In this document: positions 27,592 through 35,613 of the stretch, piece by piece
Layout of the letters: the number at the start of each line of letters is the position of its first letter
Numbering within the stretch: position 1 is the first letter of the stretch
Assembly (NCBI RefSeq): GCF_000813125.1
Contig: NZ_BASE01000041.1
Span: 1-64,000, forward strand
Reading direction: 5' to 3'
Length of the DNA stretch: 64,000 nt
Source of the DNA: Mesobacillus selenatarsenatis SF-1
GTDB taxonomy: Bacteria > Bacillota > Bacilli > Bacillales > Cytobacillaceae
The notes under the pieces: generated by a model
The model's database searches: none
Told to the model about the DNA's origin: nothing
What the model saw: only the letters and a program-made list of their open reading frames with translations
Program-made: the position numbers and the translations under genes

Positions 27592-28635
27592 TTGAAGACG
27601 AATTGGGGTGCTGCCTTTCAAATCGCTGCTGTTTATGTTGGTACTGTTGTGGGAGCCGGCTTTGCGACGGGGAGGGAAATCGTTGAATTCTTTTCCCGCT
27701 TTGGCATATTTGGATTGATTGGAGTTTTCATGGCGGGATACATTCTTACATATCTTGGTGCAAAATTAATGCGCATCGCAGCAGCTATCGGGGCCCAATC
27801 TTATGAAGAAATGAATGTACATTTATTTGGGAAGTTTTTTGGGAGAATCATTAATATCATGATGCTTTTTATGCTGCTTGGTGTTTGTGCTGTTATGCTT
27901 TCAGGTGCAGGGGCAGTTTTTGAGGAGCAGCTTGGATTGACAAAATCACTTGGAATCTTTATCACGATTGCATTGTCACTTGCCGTTATGGTCGTTGGGT
28001 TGAAGGGCGTTTTTGCTGTTAATACCTTTGTTGTGCCGATGATGATCTTGTTCAGTCTTATTTTATTTTTCCTGTCAGTCAGGTTGCCTGGATTCATAGA
28101 GCAGGTCGTTTTTATTCCATATGCAGAGGATGGCTGGAAGGCGGTCATTGGTCCGTTTTCTTATACAGCCCTGAACCTGTCGCTTGCCCAGGCAGTACTG
28201 GTTCCTGTTGCAGCAGAGATGAAAGACGATAATACTGTAAAATGGGGAGGAATCCTCGGTGGGATTGCGCTGACTTTAATCCTGATTTCAAGTCATTTGA
28301 CCTTAATCATGCTCCCTGGGTTCGAAACATTTGAAATACCGATGGCAGTCGTCATGAAGCAGCTAGCTGCTGGTCTCTACTGGATTTTTGTCCTGATTGT
28401 ATATGGTGAAATCTTCACATCTGTAATCGGAAATATTTTTGGGCTAGAAAGGCAGATTAAAAAATATATCAAGCTGCCTAGCCTGCTCGTTGTCTCACTG
28501 CTCTTCTTAATCTGTTATTTCATCAGCTTGATCGATTATGGAACACTTCTTTCAATCTTGTACCCAGTTTTTGGCTATATCAGTTTAATCTTTATAGTGT
28601 TGTTATGGATGAAACCAGTTAATGTGAATAAATAA
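27592..28635 (+). CDS. ykvI: YkvI-family membrane protein
   Basis: A 347-residue integral membrane protein with about 10 hydrophobic segments, beginning NWGAAFQIAAVYVGTVVGAG, which suggests a distant amino acid permease-type (LeuT-fold) relationship. Function unknown. The start is taken as TTG 27592, since AAAAGGAGGGAGGGG lies just upstream; an ATG 16 codons earlier would put that site inside the gene. Divergent from clpE, as its neighbour in B. subtilis. Confidence 0.85.
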   Translation: MKTNWGAAFQIAAVYVGTVVGAGFATGREIVEFFSRFGIFGLIGVFMAGYILTYLGAKLMRIAAAIGAQSYEEMNVHLFGKFFGRIINIMMLFMLLGVCAVMLSGAGAVFEEQLGLTKSLGIFITIALSLAVMVVGLKGVFAVNTFVVPMMILFSLILFFLSVRLPGFIEQVVFIPYAEDGWKAVIGPFSYTALNLSLAQAVLVPVAAEMKDDNTVKWGGILGGIALTLILISSHLTLIMLPGFETFEIPMAVVMKQLAAGLYWIFVLIVYGEIFTSVIGNIFGLERQIKKYIKLPSLLVVSLLFLICYFISLIDYGTLLSILYPVFGYISLIFIVLLWMKPVNVNK

Positions 28636-28636
28636 A

Positions 28637-28661
28637 AAAGAAGGGGAGCAGCCCCTTCTTT
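28637..28661. terminator. Bidirectional terminator ykvI / lipoprotein
   Basis: AAAGAAGGGG / CCCCTTCTTT, 10-bp perfect stem, overlapping the stop codon of the convergent lipoprotein gene. Confidence 0.85.
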
Positions 28662-29313
28662 ATTTATTCTCTTTCATAATCGTCTTGGCCATTTCCAGGA
28701 ATGCGTTGCGGTGGTCAGCATTTTCTTTTGTGAATAGAGTCAGCTTTAAAGGTTGTTCCTCATTTTTAATTAAATAAGTAGTGACGATGTCTGATCCACT
28801 TTTAGTTTCCATTGCCCAAGTATTGTTGAAGAATGGGTCTTCGGGTGTTTGTGCTTCTTTTACCTCGGGGCCAACAGCGGCTAGTTGTGCTTTTGAATTT
28901 TCTTCTACTAAAGCCCACTCTGCGTCAGCTGGAAGCAATTCTATCCTCATGAACACACTGTCGTCTTCAGTCCACATCAGTACATCTTTGTTAGGTTCCT
29001 CTGCCGACAATTCATATTCAGGCATAACATACATGGAGTAGTGTTGATTATCATTGTATTTCAAGAAAGCAGTTTCTTCCTTTTGTTCGCCATTCACTGT
29101 ATAAGCAATGTTTTGCTCCATAATGCGAATTAAGCCCGCTTCAGTATCTTTCTCCTGCTCTGTTTTCTTTTGGTCTTCATTTTTTTCTGGCGCAGCAGCC
29201 GGCTGGGCTGCAGGTGCTTTGTCTGTTGACTCAGATTCTTCGGGAGAACCACAGCCTGCAACGAATAATGCAGATAATCCGATAATTGCAAATGACTTTG
29301 CTAATTTGTTCAT
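28660..29313 (-). CDS. Uncharacterised lipoprotein
   Basis: 217 residues. Lipobox LFVAGC with Cys near residue 20, then a Glu/Lys/Pro/Ala-rich linker and a globular domain of about 150 residues (IAYTVNGEQKEETAF, ADAEWALVEENSKAQ, FFNNTWAMETKSG). No family recognised. The ATG at 29313 has AGGGGG upstream; the in-frame extension to 29466 crosses a terminator and is rejected. Confidence 0.75.
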   Translation of the reverse strand: MNKLAKSFAIIGLSALFVAGCGSPEESESTDKAPAAQPAAAPEKNEDQKKTEQEKDTEAGLIRIMEQNIAYTVNGEQKEETAFLKYNDNQHYSMYVMPEYELSAEEPNKDVLMWTEDDSVFMRIELLPADAEWALVEENSKAQLAAVGPEVKEAQTPEDPFFNNTWAMETKSGSDIVTTYLIKNEEQPLKLTLFTKENADHRNAFLEMAKTIMKENK

Positions 29314-29437
29314 TTCTAATTGCCCCCTGTTATTTCGTATGGTGATTTCTACATTTTTAGACGGAATATAATAACGAAAGTTACAATACTTGTCGCACTT
29401 ACAAAAATATAATGGACAGGCAGATTGGACAATAATA

Positions 29438-29476
29438 AAAATGACCCATAAGCCGATGATTGGCATGGGTCATTTT
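29438..29476 (-). terminator. Terminator of the CPBP protease gene
   Basis: AAAATGACCCAT / ATGGGTCATTTT, 12-bp perfect stem with an inner GCC/GGC pairing, followed on the minus strand by a T-rich tract. Confidence 0.75.
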
Positions 29477-29494
29477 AAAGGTTCAAAGTTTACC

Positions 29495-30106
29495 TTAGCT
29501 TAGAGGAATGAAAACAAATAATAATAAATCAAAGACGATGTGAGAGACGATAACGAGTGGCATGCTTCGTTTCCAAGCATATAAAATACTCCACGCCAGA
29601 CCAGCGATCATTGCTGCTAGCACAAGAATGAACTCCCCGGAATAGAGATGGACGGAAGCATATAATATTACTGACAGACCAATCGACATTTTTACACTAA
29701 AGTATTTGCTAAGTCGTTTTTGGATAAAGCCCCGCCAAAAGATTTCTTCACCGGGAGCCAGAATTAACACCAAGACGAGATAATGCCAGAATAATTCAGG
29801 TGAGAACCTACTGTACAGACGCGAGATTTGATTGGCGAAAGGTAGATTGAGCATCTCGATCAGGAAGCTTCCGAGCCAAAAGAGGCCAAATAAACCGAGA
29901 CCTGAAGCAACTCCTAGCGTTAAATAAGTTAGTGTGGATGTATCGTCCTCGATTTCTTCGTTTATAATGGAATAACTGATCAGAACCAGCATCGAAGCTG
30001 TGAATATATACCAGAATACGTCTTTATCCTCGAAGGTAAAAAATAGTAGAAGATGAGCGATCAAAATACCAAGAATTAATCTGCGATCCGCCATCCAATT
30101 TTTCAT
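29495..30106 (-). CDS. CPBP-family intramembrane metalloprotease
   Basis: A 203-residue membrane protein with about 7 hydrophobic segments. CPBP (CAAX protease/bacteriocin-processing) motifs: EEIFWRGF (motif 1, near residue 120), SVHLYSG (motif 2 His) and SHIVFDLL (motif 3). Possible roles are prenyl-protein processing or bacteriocin self-immunity; no peptide precursor was found beside it. Confidence 0.85.
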   Translation of the reverse strand: MKNWMADRRLILGILIAHLLLFFTFEDKDVFWYIFTASMLVLISYSIINEEIEDDTSTLTYLTLGVASGLGLFGLFWLGSFLIEMLNLPFANQISRLYSRFSPELFWHYLVLVLILAPGEEIFWRGFIQKRLSKYFSVKMSIGLSVILYASVHLYSGEFILVLAAMIAGLAWSILYAWKRSMPLVIVSHIVFDLLLFVFIPLS

Positions 30107-30233
30107 TTTTCATAAAACCCCTTTCCAGAAACAAAATTTATTGTACCAAATAATTCATTAAATTTGTAAGGAAAAGATTTCTTCCAGATGGGGCATGGTA
30201 ATAATGAACGAAATTATGAATGGAGGGAAGATC

Positions 30234-30350
30234 ATGTCAGAATCAAAGCGCGAGAGGGAGCGCAATTGGACTGTACGAAAGCAGGACCAGCACCCGCATG
30301 GAAAAGTAAAATCCTTTAAGGAACTTGCTGGCAAGGAAAATAAGGAATAA
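30234..30350 (+). CDS. Small 38-residue basic protein
   Basis: Begins MSESKRERERNWTVRKQDQ and continues PHGKVKSFKELAGKE. Rich in charge, likely disordered. GGAGGG precedes the ATG and a terminator follows, supporting a real gene. It recalls the small DUF6254 family seen in Bacillus; that assignment is from memory and unverified. Confidence 0.6.
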   Translation: MSESKRERERNWTVRKQDQHPHGKVKSFKELAGKENKE

Positions 30351-30356
30351 AGAAGA

Positions 30357-30378
30357 AAAAGCAGCTGAGGCTGCTTTT
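30357..30378 (+). terminator. Terminator of the 38-residue gene
   Basis: AAAAGCAGC / GCTGCTTTT with a TGAG loop. Confidence 0.8.
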
Positions 30379-30430
30379 GGTATTTTTAAATTAAATTAAA
30401 TTAAAAACTATTACAATAAGAACAGTTTCT

Positions 30431-30546
30431 AGCTCTAGCGCCTAGCCCCTCGAGTCGCTTCGGTCCGCTCAATGAAGTCAAAGAGCGACTTCAATGTTCG
30501 GCCCTCCAGCGCTTGTCGGGGCTGAGCAAGCCGCTTGCGCTTTCTA
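30431..30546 (+). repeat. Modular interspersed repeat, copy R3
   Basis: A 116-bp copy with both outer arms plus only the palindrome module TGAAGTC-AAAGAGC-GACTTCA. It abuts the stop codon of ykvS. Confidence 0.85.
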
Positions 30547-30548
30547 GA

Positions 30549-30776
30549 TTAATAGGCTGTGTCTTTAACAATCTTATAGTTTTTATGATTTATGACAGTG
30601 CGTTGATCGAGCTCTAGATCCCGGAAATTGTTCATATATGTTAAATCAACAATAACCGAGTTTTCATTGACCTTTTCTACAACACCTTGCAATCCTTCTT
30701 TGAATTCGATTACATTTCCAACATCGGCTTTCTTCAAATAAACTCGCTCCTTCGTTATATTTCGAATTACTAACAT
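30549..30776 (-). CDS. ykvS: YkvS, DUF2187 protein
   Basis: 75 residues of the DUF2187 family (VGNVIEFKEGLQGVVEKVNENSVIVDLTYM), a small beta-barrel domain resembling KOW/SH3-type folds. Function unknown. Position near ptsH matches B. subtilis ykvS. The promoter would be in the AT-rich gap 30777-31029, where I see no further feature. Confidence 0.85.
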   Translation of the reverse strand: MLVIRNITKERVYLKKADVGNVIEFKEGLQGVVEKVNENSVIVDLTYMNNFRDLELDQRTVINHKNYKIVKDTAY

Positions 30777-31029
30777 TTTGCCTTAATTTTTACCTAGCGT
30801 AAAGGAAAATCGTATTAAATTTCAAATGTTCACGAAATTTTCATTTTATAAAAGTTAGAAAATTCAATTATATTATCTATTATATAGAATAATCATATTT
30901 CCATCTAGCGGAAATTTAAAATGTTCTCGTAATTCATTTCCCATTTTACAAATCTTGAAACAGTTGGGTTTTGCAAATTGAGTAATAGGAGATAAAATAG
31001 TTTTAGCTTAAGAAACAGAGGTGGTTTAT

Positions 31030-31224
31030 TTGGATAAAGAACAGGCTGTCCGAATGCTGGAAAGTTTGAGAAATAAAGAAGTGGAAGAAATCTTTGTCTC
31101 GAAACAGGATTTTATGGAATTTCGTGAATTTCTTGTAAAAAGGGATGACTTTAAACACTTCAGCGGCATCGCCCAAAGAGGCGGAGATGTCATTTTTAGA
31201 TATATCGATGAGGCGAGGAGCTAA
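31030..31224 (+). CDS. Uncharacterised 64-residue protein
   Basis: A small charged protein (DKEQAVRMLESLRNKEVEE, DFMEFREFLVKRDDF, GGDVIFRY). No family recognised. The TTG at 31030 follows AGAGGTGG by 5 nt; a GTG three codons earlier lies inside that site. Confidence 0.6.
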   Translation: MDKEQAVRMLESLRNKEVEEIFVSKQDFMEFREFLVKRDDFKHFSGIAQRGGDVIFRYIDEARS

Positions 31225-31236
31225 ACTGAGAAAAAA

Positions 31237-31298
31237 CTGTGTACTAAGGTAAATTTTACTATCCCTATTAGTGGAATAGTAGTAAAATATTAACACAG
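31237..31298 (+). promoter_or_regulatory. Nested inverted repeat upstream of the short Spo0E-like gene
   Basis: Outer arms CTGTGT/ACACAG enclose ATTTTACTA/TAGTAAAAT. It could be an RNA hairpin leader or a protein-binding palindrome. It ends 20 nt before the start codon at 31318. Function is unknown. Confidence 0.35.
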
Positions 31299-31317
31299 AC
31301 TGATGAGGTGATCGCTG

Positions 31318-31491
31318 ATGGAAACTGTGTACCCTGAAAAAATAATGGAAGAAATCGAACATAAACGAAGAGAGATGATTTCATCAGCAAGGGAAACAGG
31401 GTTTCTAAGCGTTCAAACAATATCAGCAAGCCAGGAACTTGATAAGCTTTTAAATATTATTCAGGAAGAACTACATATTTTCTCAAAATAA
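31318..31491 (+). CDS. Short Spo0E-family aspartyl-phosphate phosphatase
   Basis: 57 residues with the Spo0E signature SQELDKLL (residues 38-45) within a two-helix hairpin. Predicted to dephosphorylate Spo0A-P and restrain sporulation. GAGGTGAT lies upstream of the ATG, and a terminator follows. It is the second such gene in the window (the other at 8735). Confidence 0.8.
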   Translation: METVYPEKIMEEIEHKRREMISSARETGFLSVQTISASQELDKLLNIIQEELHIFSK

Positions 31492-31497
31492 ATTGCG

Positions 31498-31523
31498 GGA
31501 GCACTAAAAAAGTGTTCCTTTTT
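31498..31523 (+). terminator. Terminator of the short Spo0E-like gene
   Basis: GGAGCACT / AGTGTTCC (one G-U) then five T. Confidence 0.8.
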
Positions 31524-31633
31524 ATTTGGATAAAATTGGTTGAAAATTCACTTTTTTATGATGTGGTGTTAAACTTTTCATAAGCCTTTTATAGAGAGAA
31601 AACAAGAGTCACTCACAAGGGGAGGAAAAAGGA

Positions 31634-32578
31634 ATGGAATTGGTAAATAAACTAGAGCAGTTAAAAATAGAAATTAGTAAAAATGTGGTCGGACGAGAGC
31701 ATGAGGTAGAGATGATGGTAATCGCGCTTTTGAATAATGGCCATATTTTGATGGAAAGTGTGCCAGGAACGGGAAAAACATTGCTTGCTAAAACATTTGC
31801 AAGAGGTATAAGCGGTCTTTTTTCAAGGATCCAATTTACACCGGATGTTTTGCCTAGTGATATTACCGGTATCCAGTTTTTCAATCCGAAGCTTCAGGAA
31901 TTCGAATTAAAACCTGGTCCAATTGTCACTAATATTCTTCTGGCAGATGAAATTAACCGTGCAACACCACGGACGCAATCAAGCCTGCTAGAGGCGATGG
32001 AGGAAAACCAGGTAACGATTGATGGCCATACGATTTCATTGAAATCCCCTTTCCTCGTTATCGCAACCCAGAACCCGGTGGAATCACAGCAGGGGACATT
32101 CCAGCTTCCGGTTGCACAGATGGACCGTTTCTTTATTAAGCTATCTCTTGGGTATCCAGAAGTAAATGAAGAGAGGGAAATGATTAAAAAACATCGGTTT
32201 GGGACTGCAACGACAGAAGTTAACTCCGTAATAAGTGAGGAGGATATTAATTCTATAAAGGAGGAACTCAAGAATGTAAAGTTAACTGAGGTGGTCGAAG
32301 AGTATCTATTGCAAATCACCCGCAAAACAAGGAATCATCCTTCTATAGAATTAGGGATCAGCCCTCGGGGAACGCTTGCTTTAGTAAAGGCTGCTCAAGG
32401 AAGGGCACTTATAAAGGGGCGCAGCTATGTAGTTCCAAATGATGTGAAGGAGATGGCGCCTTTTGTGTTAGGACACAGAATTTATCTATCTGCGGAGGCT
32501 TCGCTGACGATGACACCAGAAAAAGTAGTCGAGGATTTGCTGGAATCTATTCCGCTTCCGGTTGAAGTTGAGGTATAA
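31634..32578 (+). CDS. MoxR-family AAA ATPase
   Basis: 314 residues. Walker A GTGKTLLAKT near residue 43, Walker B ILLADEINRATP, sensor IATQNPVESQQGTFQLP, and a C-terminal lid helix domain. MoxR ATPases act as chaperones for the assembly of protein complexes. First gene of a three-gene operon with a DUF58 protein and a membrane protein; the gap to DUF58 is only 4 nt. Confidence 0.9.
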   Translation: MELVNKLEQLKIEISKNVVGREHEVEMMVIALLNNGHILMESVPGTGKTLLAKTFARGISGLFSRIQFTPDVLPSDITGIQFFNPKLQEFELKPGPIVTNILLADEINRATPRTQSSLLEAMEENQVTIDGHTISLKSPFLVIATQNPVESQQGTFQLPVAQMDRFFIKLSLGYPEVNEEREMIKKHRFGTATTEVNSVISEEDINSIKEELKNVKLTEVVEEYLLQITRKTRNHPSIELGISPRGTLALVKAAQGRALIKGRSYVVPNDVKEMAPFVLGHRIYLSAEASLTMTPEKVVEDLLESIPLPVEVEV

Positions 32579-32582
32579 GCCA

Positions 32583-33779
32583 ATGCAATGGAAAAAAATC
32601 GTCATTGAGGACCGTTTTCTCTCGATATTGGCTTTTCTCGGAATCCTTTTACTGATTGCAAGCTTTTACATAAATTCCTGGCTGATGTTTGGAGCCGGAC
32701 TGATGATTATTTTTATTGCAGCAGGTAATTCTTATTATCTGAAACATATTGGCGAAGGTTTGTTTTTTGATAACAGCCGCAAGCGAAATCGTTTTTTTAT
32801 CGGAGACAAAGGGGAGTGGAGCCTTCAGTTCCTTAATCAAGGTCTGCCGATCATGAAAGGCAATCTCTCCATCTATTTTGACAGTGCTGTTGTCCCTGTT
32901 TCAGGCGAGTATCATATCCATTCCTCCAGAGTTGATGTAAGTCTGCCATTTTCGATGGGACAACAAGAAAAAGTCGACATCAAAATTCCTTTTATAGCTG
33001 AAAAGCGGGGGTTATCAAAAATTAGAAAAATGGAGCTCCATATCCCACATTTCTTTGGGTTCGGCGATACGATTCTCGAGTTCTCTGACGTTATCAACAT
33101 AGAGGCACTCGTCTATCCTAAGGCTATTTCAGTGCGCAATATCGATAAACATAAATCAGTTAAGCCTGGACACAATCCATCCAATTTCTCACTGTTTGAA
33201 GATAATATGGGCCCAATCGGAACAAGAGATTATCTGCCGACAGACAGCTTCAATAGAATCAACTGGAAAGCAAGTGCAAGGAAAATGACATTACAAACGA
33301 AAGAGTATGAGCGGATCAATGAGGCAGGTGCGGTTCTTTTCATAAATGTTAGTGACGGCTTTTCAGTGACTAGCAAGCTGGAATTTTTGATGAGCAGCAC
33401 AGCAGAAATGGCTTACTTTTTTCATAAGCGGAATATTCCCTTCTCGCTATGCATGAATGTCAGGTCTGCAGGATTCACACCATTTACTTATCTGCCATTA
33501 GGGTCGGGCAAGGATCATCTGCAAAAGCTGCTTGATTTATTGGCAATTGCGGACTTCCATTCACCAACTATTCCACATGAGCAGGTGCTATTTTTTTATA
33601 AAAGGCATTTACCGATTGCACCAACCATGATACATGCAGGGATTCGTACAACAGGATCAGATGGATATATTCAGGAATGGATAAGAGAGGGAGTTCAATT
33701 ATTAGAGTTGCAAATGCATACCGAAAATGCCTTCCTGGAACCACTGAAAATGAAGTTGAAGGATGTGGCTGGCAAATGA
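32583..33779 (+). CDS. DUF58 membrane-anchored protein
   Basis: 398 residues: two N-terminal membrane helices (about 15-55), a beta-rich domain, then the DUF58 signature around GTRDYLPTDSFNRINWKASA and a C-terminal VWA-like region. DUF58 proteins are the routine partners of MoxR ATPases. ATG 32583 is preferred to an earlier TTG. Its stop overlaps the next start (ATGA). Confidence 0.85.
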   Translation: MQWKKIVIEDRFLSILAFLGILLLIASFYINSWLMFGAGLMIIFIAAGNSYYLKHIGEGLFFDNSRKRNRFFIGDKGEWSLQFLNQGLPIMKGNLSIYFDSAVVPVSGEYHIHSSRVDVSLPFSMGQQEKVDIKIPFIAEKRGLSKIRKMELHIPHFFGFGDTILEFSDVINIEALVYPKAISVRNIDKHKSVKPGHNPSNFSLFEDNMGPIGTRDYLPTDSFNRINWKASARKMTLQTKEYERINEAGAVLFINVSDGFSVTSKLEFLMSSTAEMAYFFHKRNIPFSLCMNVRSAGFTPFTYLPLGSGKDHLQKLLDLLAIADFHSPTIPHEQVLFFYKRHLPIAPTMIHAGIRTTGSDGYIQEWIREGVQLLELQMHTENAFLEPLKMKLKDVAGK

Positions 33780-35032
33780 AAAGCAGGGTTTTAAATGTCT
33801 TTTTTCGTTTTTATATAGAATGGACCTTTGCAAGCCTCATATTTGTGATATTTCATTTGCTATCTTCCCAACAAATGCCTTTACTGGCAACCATGGGAAC
33901 GGCTGCCGCAGCCTCAATACTTTTTACGGTATTATTGGAGCTAAAGCCACATCTTGCAAAGCCTTTGTTTTTTCTGGTAATCATGCCTCTTCTTTTCATG
34001 GCAGGCAGCTTGAGCAATCTGGAGCACTTTTATATAGGGATTATGGCAATATTGATTTTTTGGAGGGTGCTTAATTTCCATCAGGATTCTACAAGTCATT
34101 CGGAAAGTGTTTGGCTTGTCGTCACATTTCTGATTGGGGTGTTCGTTTCACCGCTTGCTTATTTTTATGGCGGGTCCTATTTAATCCAAATCGTGTTCCT
34201 TTTAATCTTTCAGTTGCTGTTTATATTATCGGGGCAATTTTTGCTCAAGTGGATGGATGTTGAACTAGGCTCGAAAAATAGATTTGCTGTCACCTACTCG
34301 AAGCTGCTGGGGTTTATATTGCTCCTGGTTTCGGTATTAACGTTTGGAAGAGGCATTCTGAAAGAAATTTTCTTTATTGTTTTGCAGGTGATAGGCTGGA
34401 CACTCTCTCTTCTGTTATATCCTTTTTTTTCCTGGATTGCTTCTCCTGGTATGCAAGTCCGGGCAAATAAAGCATTCTCCGGGCAATTGCCCAATACGGA
34501 AAATAACATACCTTTTGAACAGTCCAGGCAGGTTTTCGATCCGAATTTTTGGGGACCTATCCTGTTCGCAGTAATAATTGGATTTGCTTTTTACTTTATA
34601 TATAAAAAATCCAATTTATTTAGGAGGCAGTCCGAGGAAGAAGCGGTACAATCAGGATTCGTTACCACAACTCCCATTGAGGGTTCAGCAAGCAGCGGGC
34701 TGCTGACAAGAATGCGGACAGCAGTACCAGACAACCTTATAAGAAAGGAAATCTTTCAACTCGAAAAATATGCCCATAAAAAGGAGCTGGGAAGGCTTCA
34801 TCATGAAGATGTCAGGGAATGGTTCGACAGACTTGGCATCCAATATGACCTGCGGACCATCCAGGTATACGAATGGGTCAGGTATGGCGAGCATTTGGAT
34901 GAAAAAATGAATGGGTGGTTCAAGGCTGAAATCAAAGAAATAAAAAAACAATTCAATACATTGGAAAAATTACAGAAGGAAGAGGGCAAAACAGGGTTGA
35001 AAGATAACATAAAGAACATCTTCAGGCGATAA
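33776..35032 (+). CDS. Multi-pass membrane protein, third gene of the MoxR operon
   Basis: 418 residues with about seven membrane segments up to residue 225, another near 262-282 (FWGPILFAVIIGFAFYFIY), and a soluble C-terminal part of about 125 residues (AHKKELGRLHHEDVREWFDRLG). The position and C-terminal part correspond to TgpA/YebA-type proteins, but those carry an external transglutaminase-like domain between the helices, which is missing here. The ATG at 33776 overlaps the DUF58 stop; the longer in-frame extension lies within DUF58. Confidence 0.75.
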   Translation: MKSRVLNVFFRFYIEWTFASLIFVIFHLLSSQQMPLLATMGTAAAASILFTVLLELKPHLAKPLFFLVIMPLLFMAGSLSNLEHFYIGIMAILIFWRVLNFHQDSTSHSESVWLVVTFLIGVFVSPLAYFYGGSYLIQIVFLLIFQLLFILSGQFLLKWMDVELGSKNRFAVTYSKLLGFILLLVSVLTFGRGILKEIFFIVLQVIGWTLSLLLYPFFSWIASPGMQVRANKAFSGQLPNTENNIPFEQSRQVFDPNFWGPILFAVIIGFAFYFIYKKSNLFRRQSEEEAVQSGFVTTTPIEGSASSGLLTRMRTAVPDNLIRKEIFQLEKYAHKKELGRLHHEDVREWFDRLGIQYDLRTIQVYEWVRYGEHLDEKMNGWFKAEIKEIKKQFNTLEKLQKEEGKTGLKDNIKNIFRR

Positions 35033-35346
35033 AATATGTTTTTGTCACAATTTCGATAAAATGAAAACGTTTTACTGAAAAAAATGCTCTAAACCTTTAA
35101 AAATCAAGGTTTTTTCATTGTCTAAGCCTATCCAAAATGCTATTCTTTTGTGTGGGATGCCAATTCTGATTTCTGCGGAAATGATTGGAAACAATATATG
35201 GTGTGAAAGAACAATACAAATGGGTAAAATACAAATATCATTTTAGCGGCCTAAAGTTTTGACCTTTCGCTGAATTGAACCATTTAGTTTGGAAGGCATC
35301 ATGTATGGTCATCTTAATCATCTATTTAAAAGGAGAATGATATAGT
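35033..35346 (+). other. Intergenic region ahead of ptsHI
   Basis: Holds a terminator-like hairpin AAACCTT/AAGGTTT plus T run (35091-35116) for the MoxR operon and an imperfect cre-like palindrome ATGAAAACGTTTTACT (35061-35076; two mismatches to the CcpA consensus). I could not pick out a convincing ptsH promoter. The ptsH ribosome binding site AAAGGAGAATG ends the region. Confidence 0.5.
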
Positions 35347-35613
35347 ATGGTACAAAAACAATTCAAGGTTGTTGCTGAAACAGGAATTCACGCACGTCCT
35401 GCTACGATGCTTGTACAGGCTGCAAGCAAGTTCGATTCAGAAATCCACTTAGAATATAAAGAAAAAAAGGTTAACCTTAAGTCAATCATGGGTGTAATGT
35501 CATTAGGAATCGGACAGGGAGCAGATATCACAATCTTCGCTGAAGGAAGCGACGAGCAAGATGCTCTTAACACACTGGAAGAAGCTCTTAAAAAAGAAGG
35601 TTTAGCTGAATAA
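35347..35613 (+). CDS. ptsH: HPr phosphocarrier protein
   Basis: 88 residues. His15 in GIHARPAT accepts phosphate from enzyme I. Ser46 in [12 protein letters not shown] is the HPr kinase site that drives CcpA-mediated catabolite repression. The stop and ptsI start overlap (TAATG), so the two are coupled. Confidence 0.97.
   Translation: MVQKQFKVVAETGIHARPATMLVQAASKFDSEIHLEYKEKKVNLKSIMGVMSLGIGQGADITIFAEGSDEQDALNTLEEALKKEGLAE

Noticed and set aside
35061-35076. CcpA cre site upstream of ptsH
   Set aside because: ATGAAAACGTTTTACT has two mismatches at conserved positions and lies about 270 bp from ptsH; recorded only as a weak possibility.
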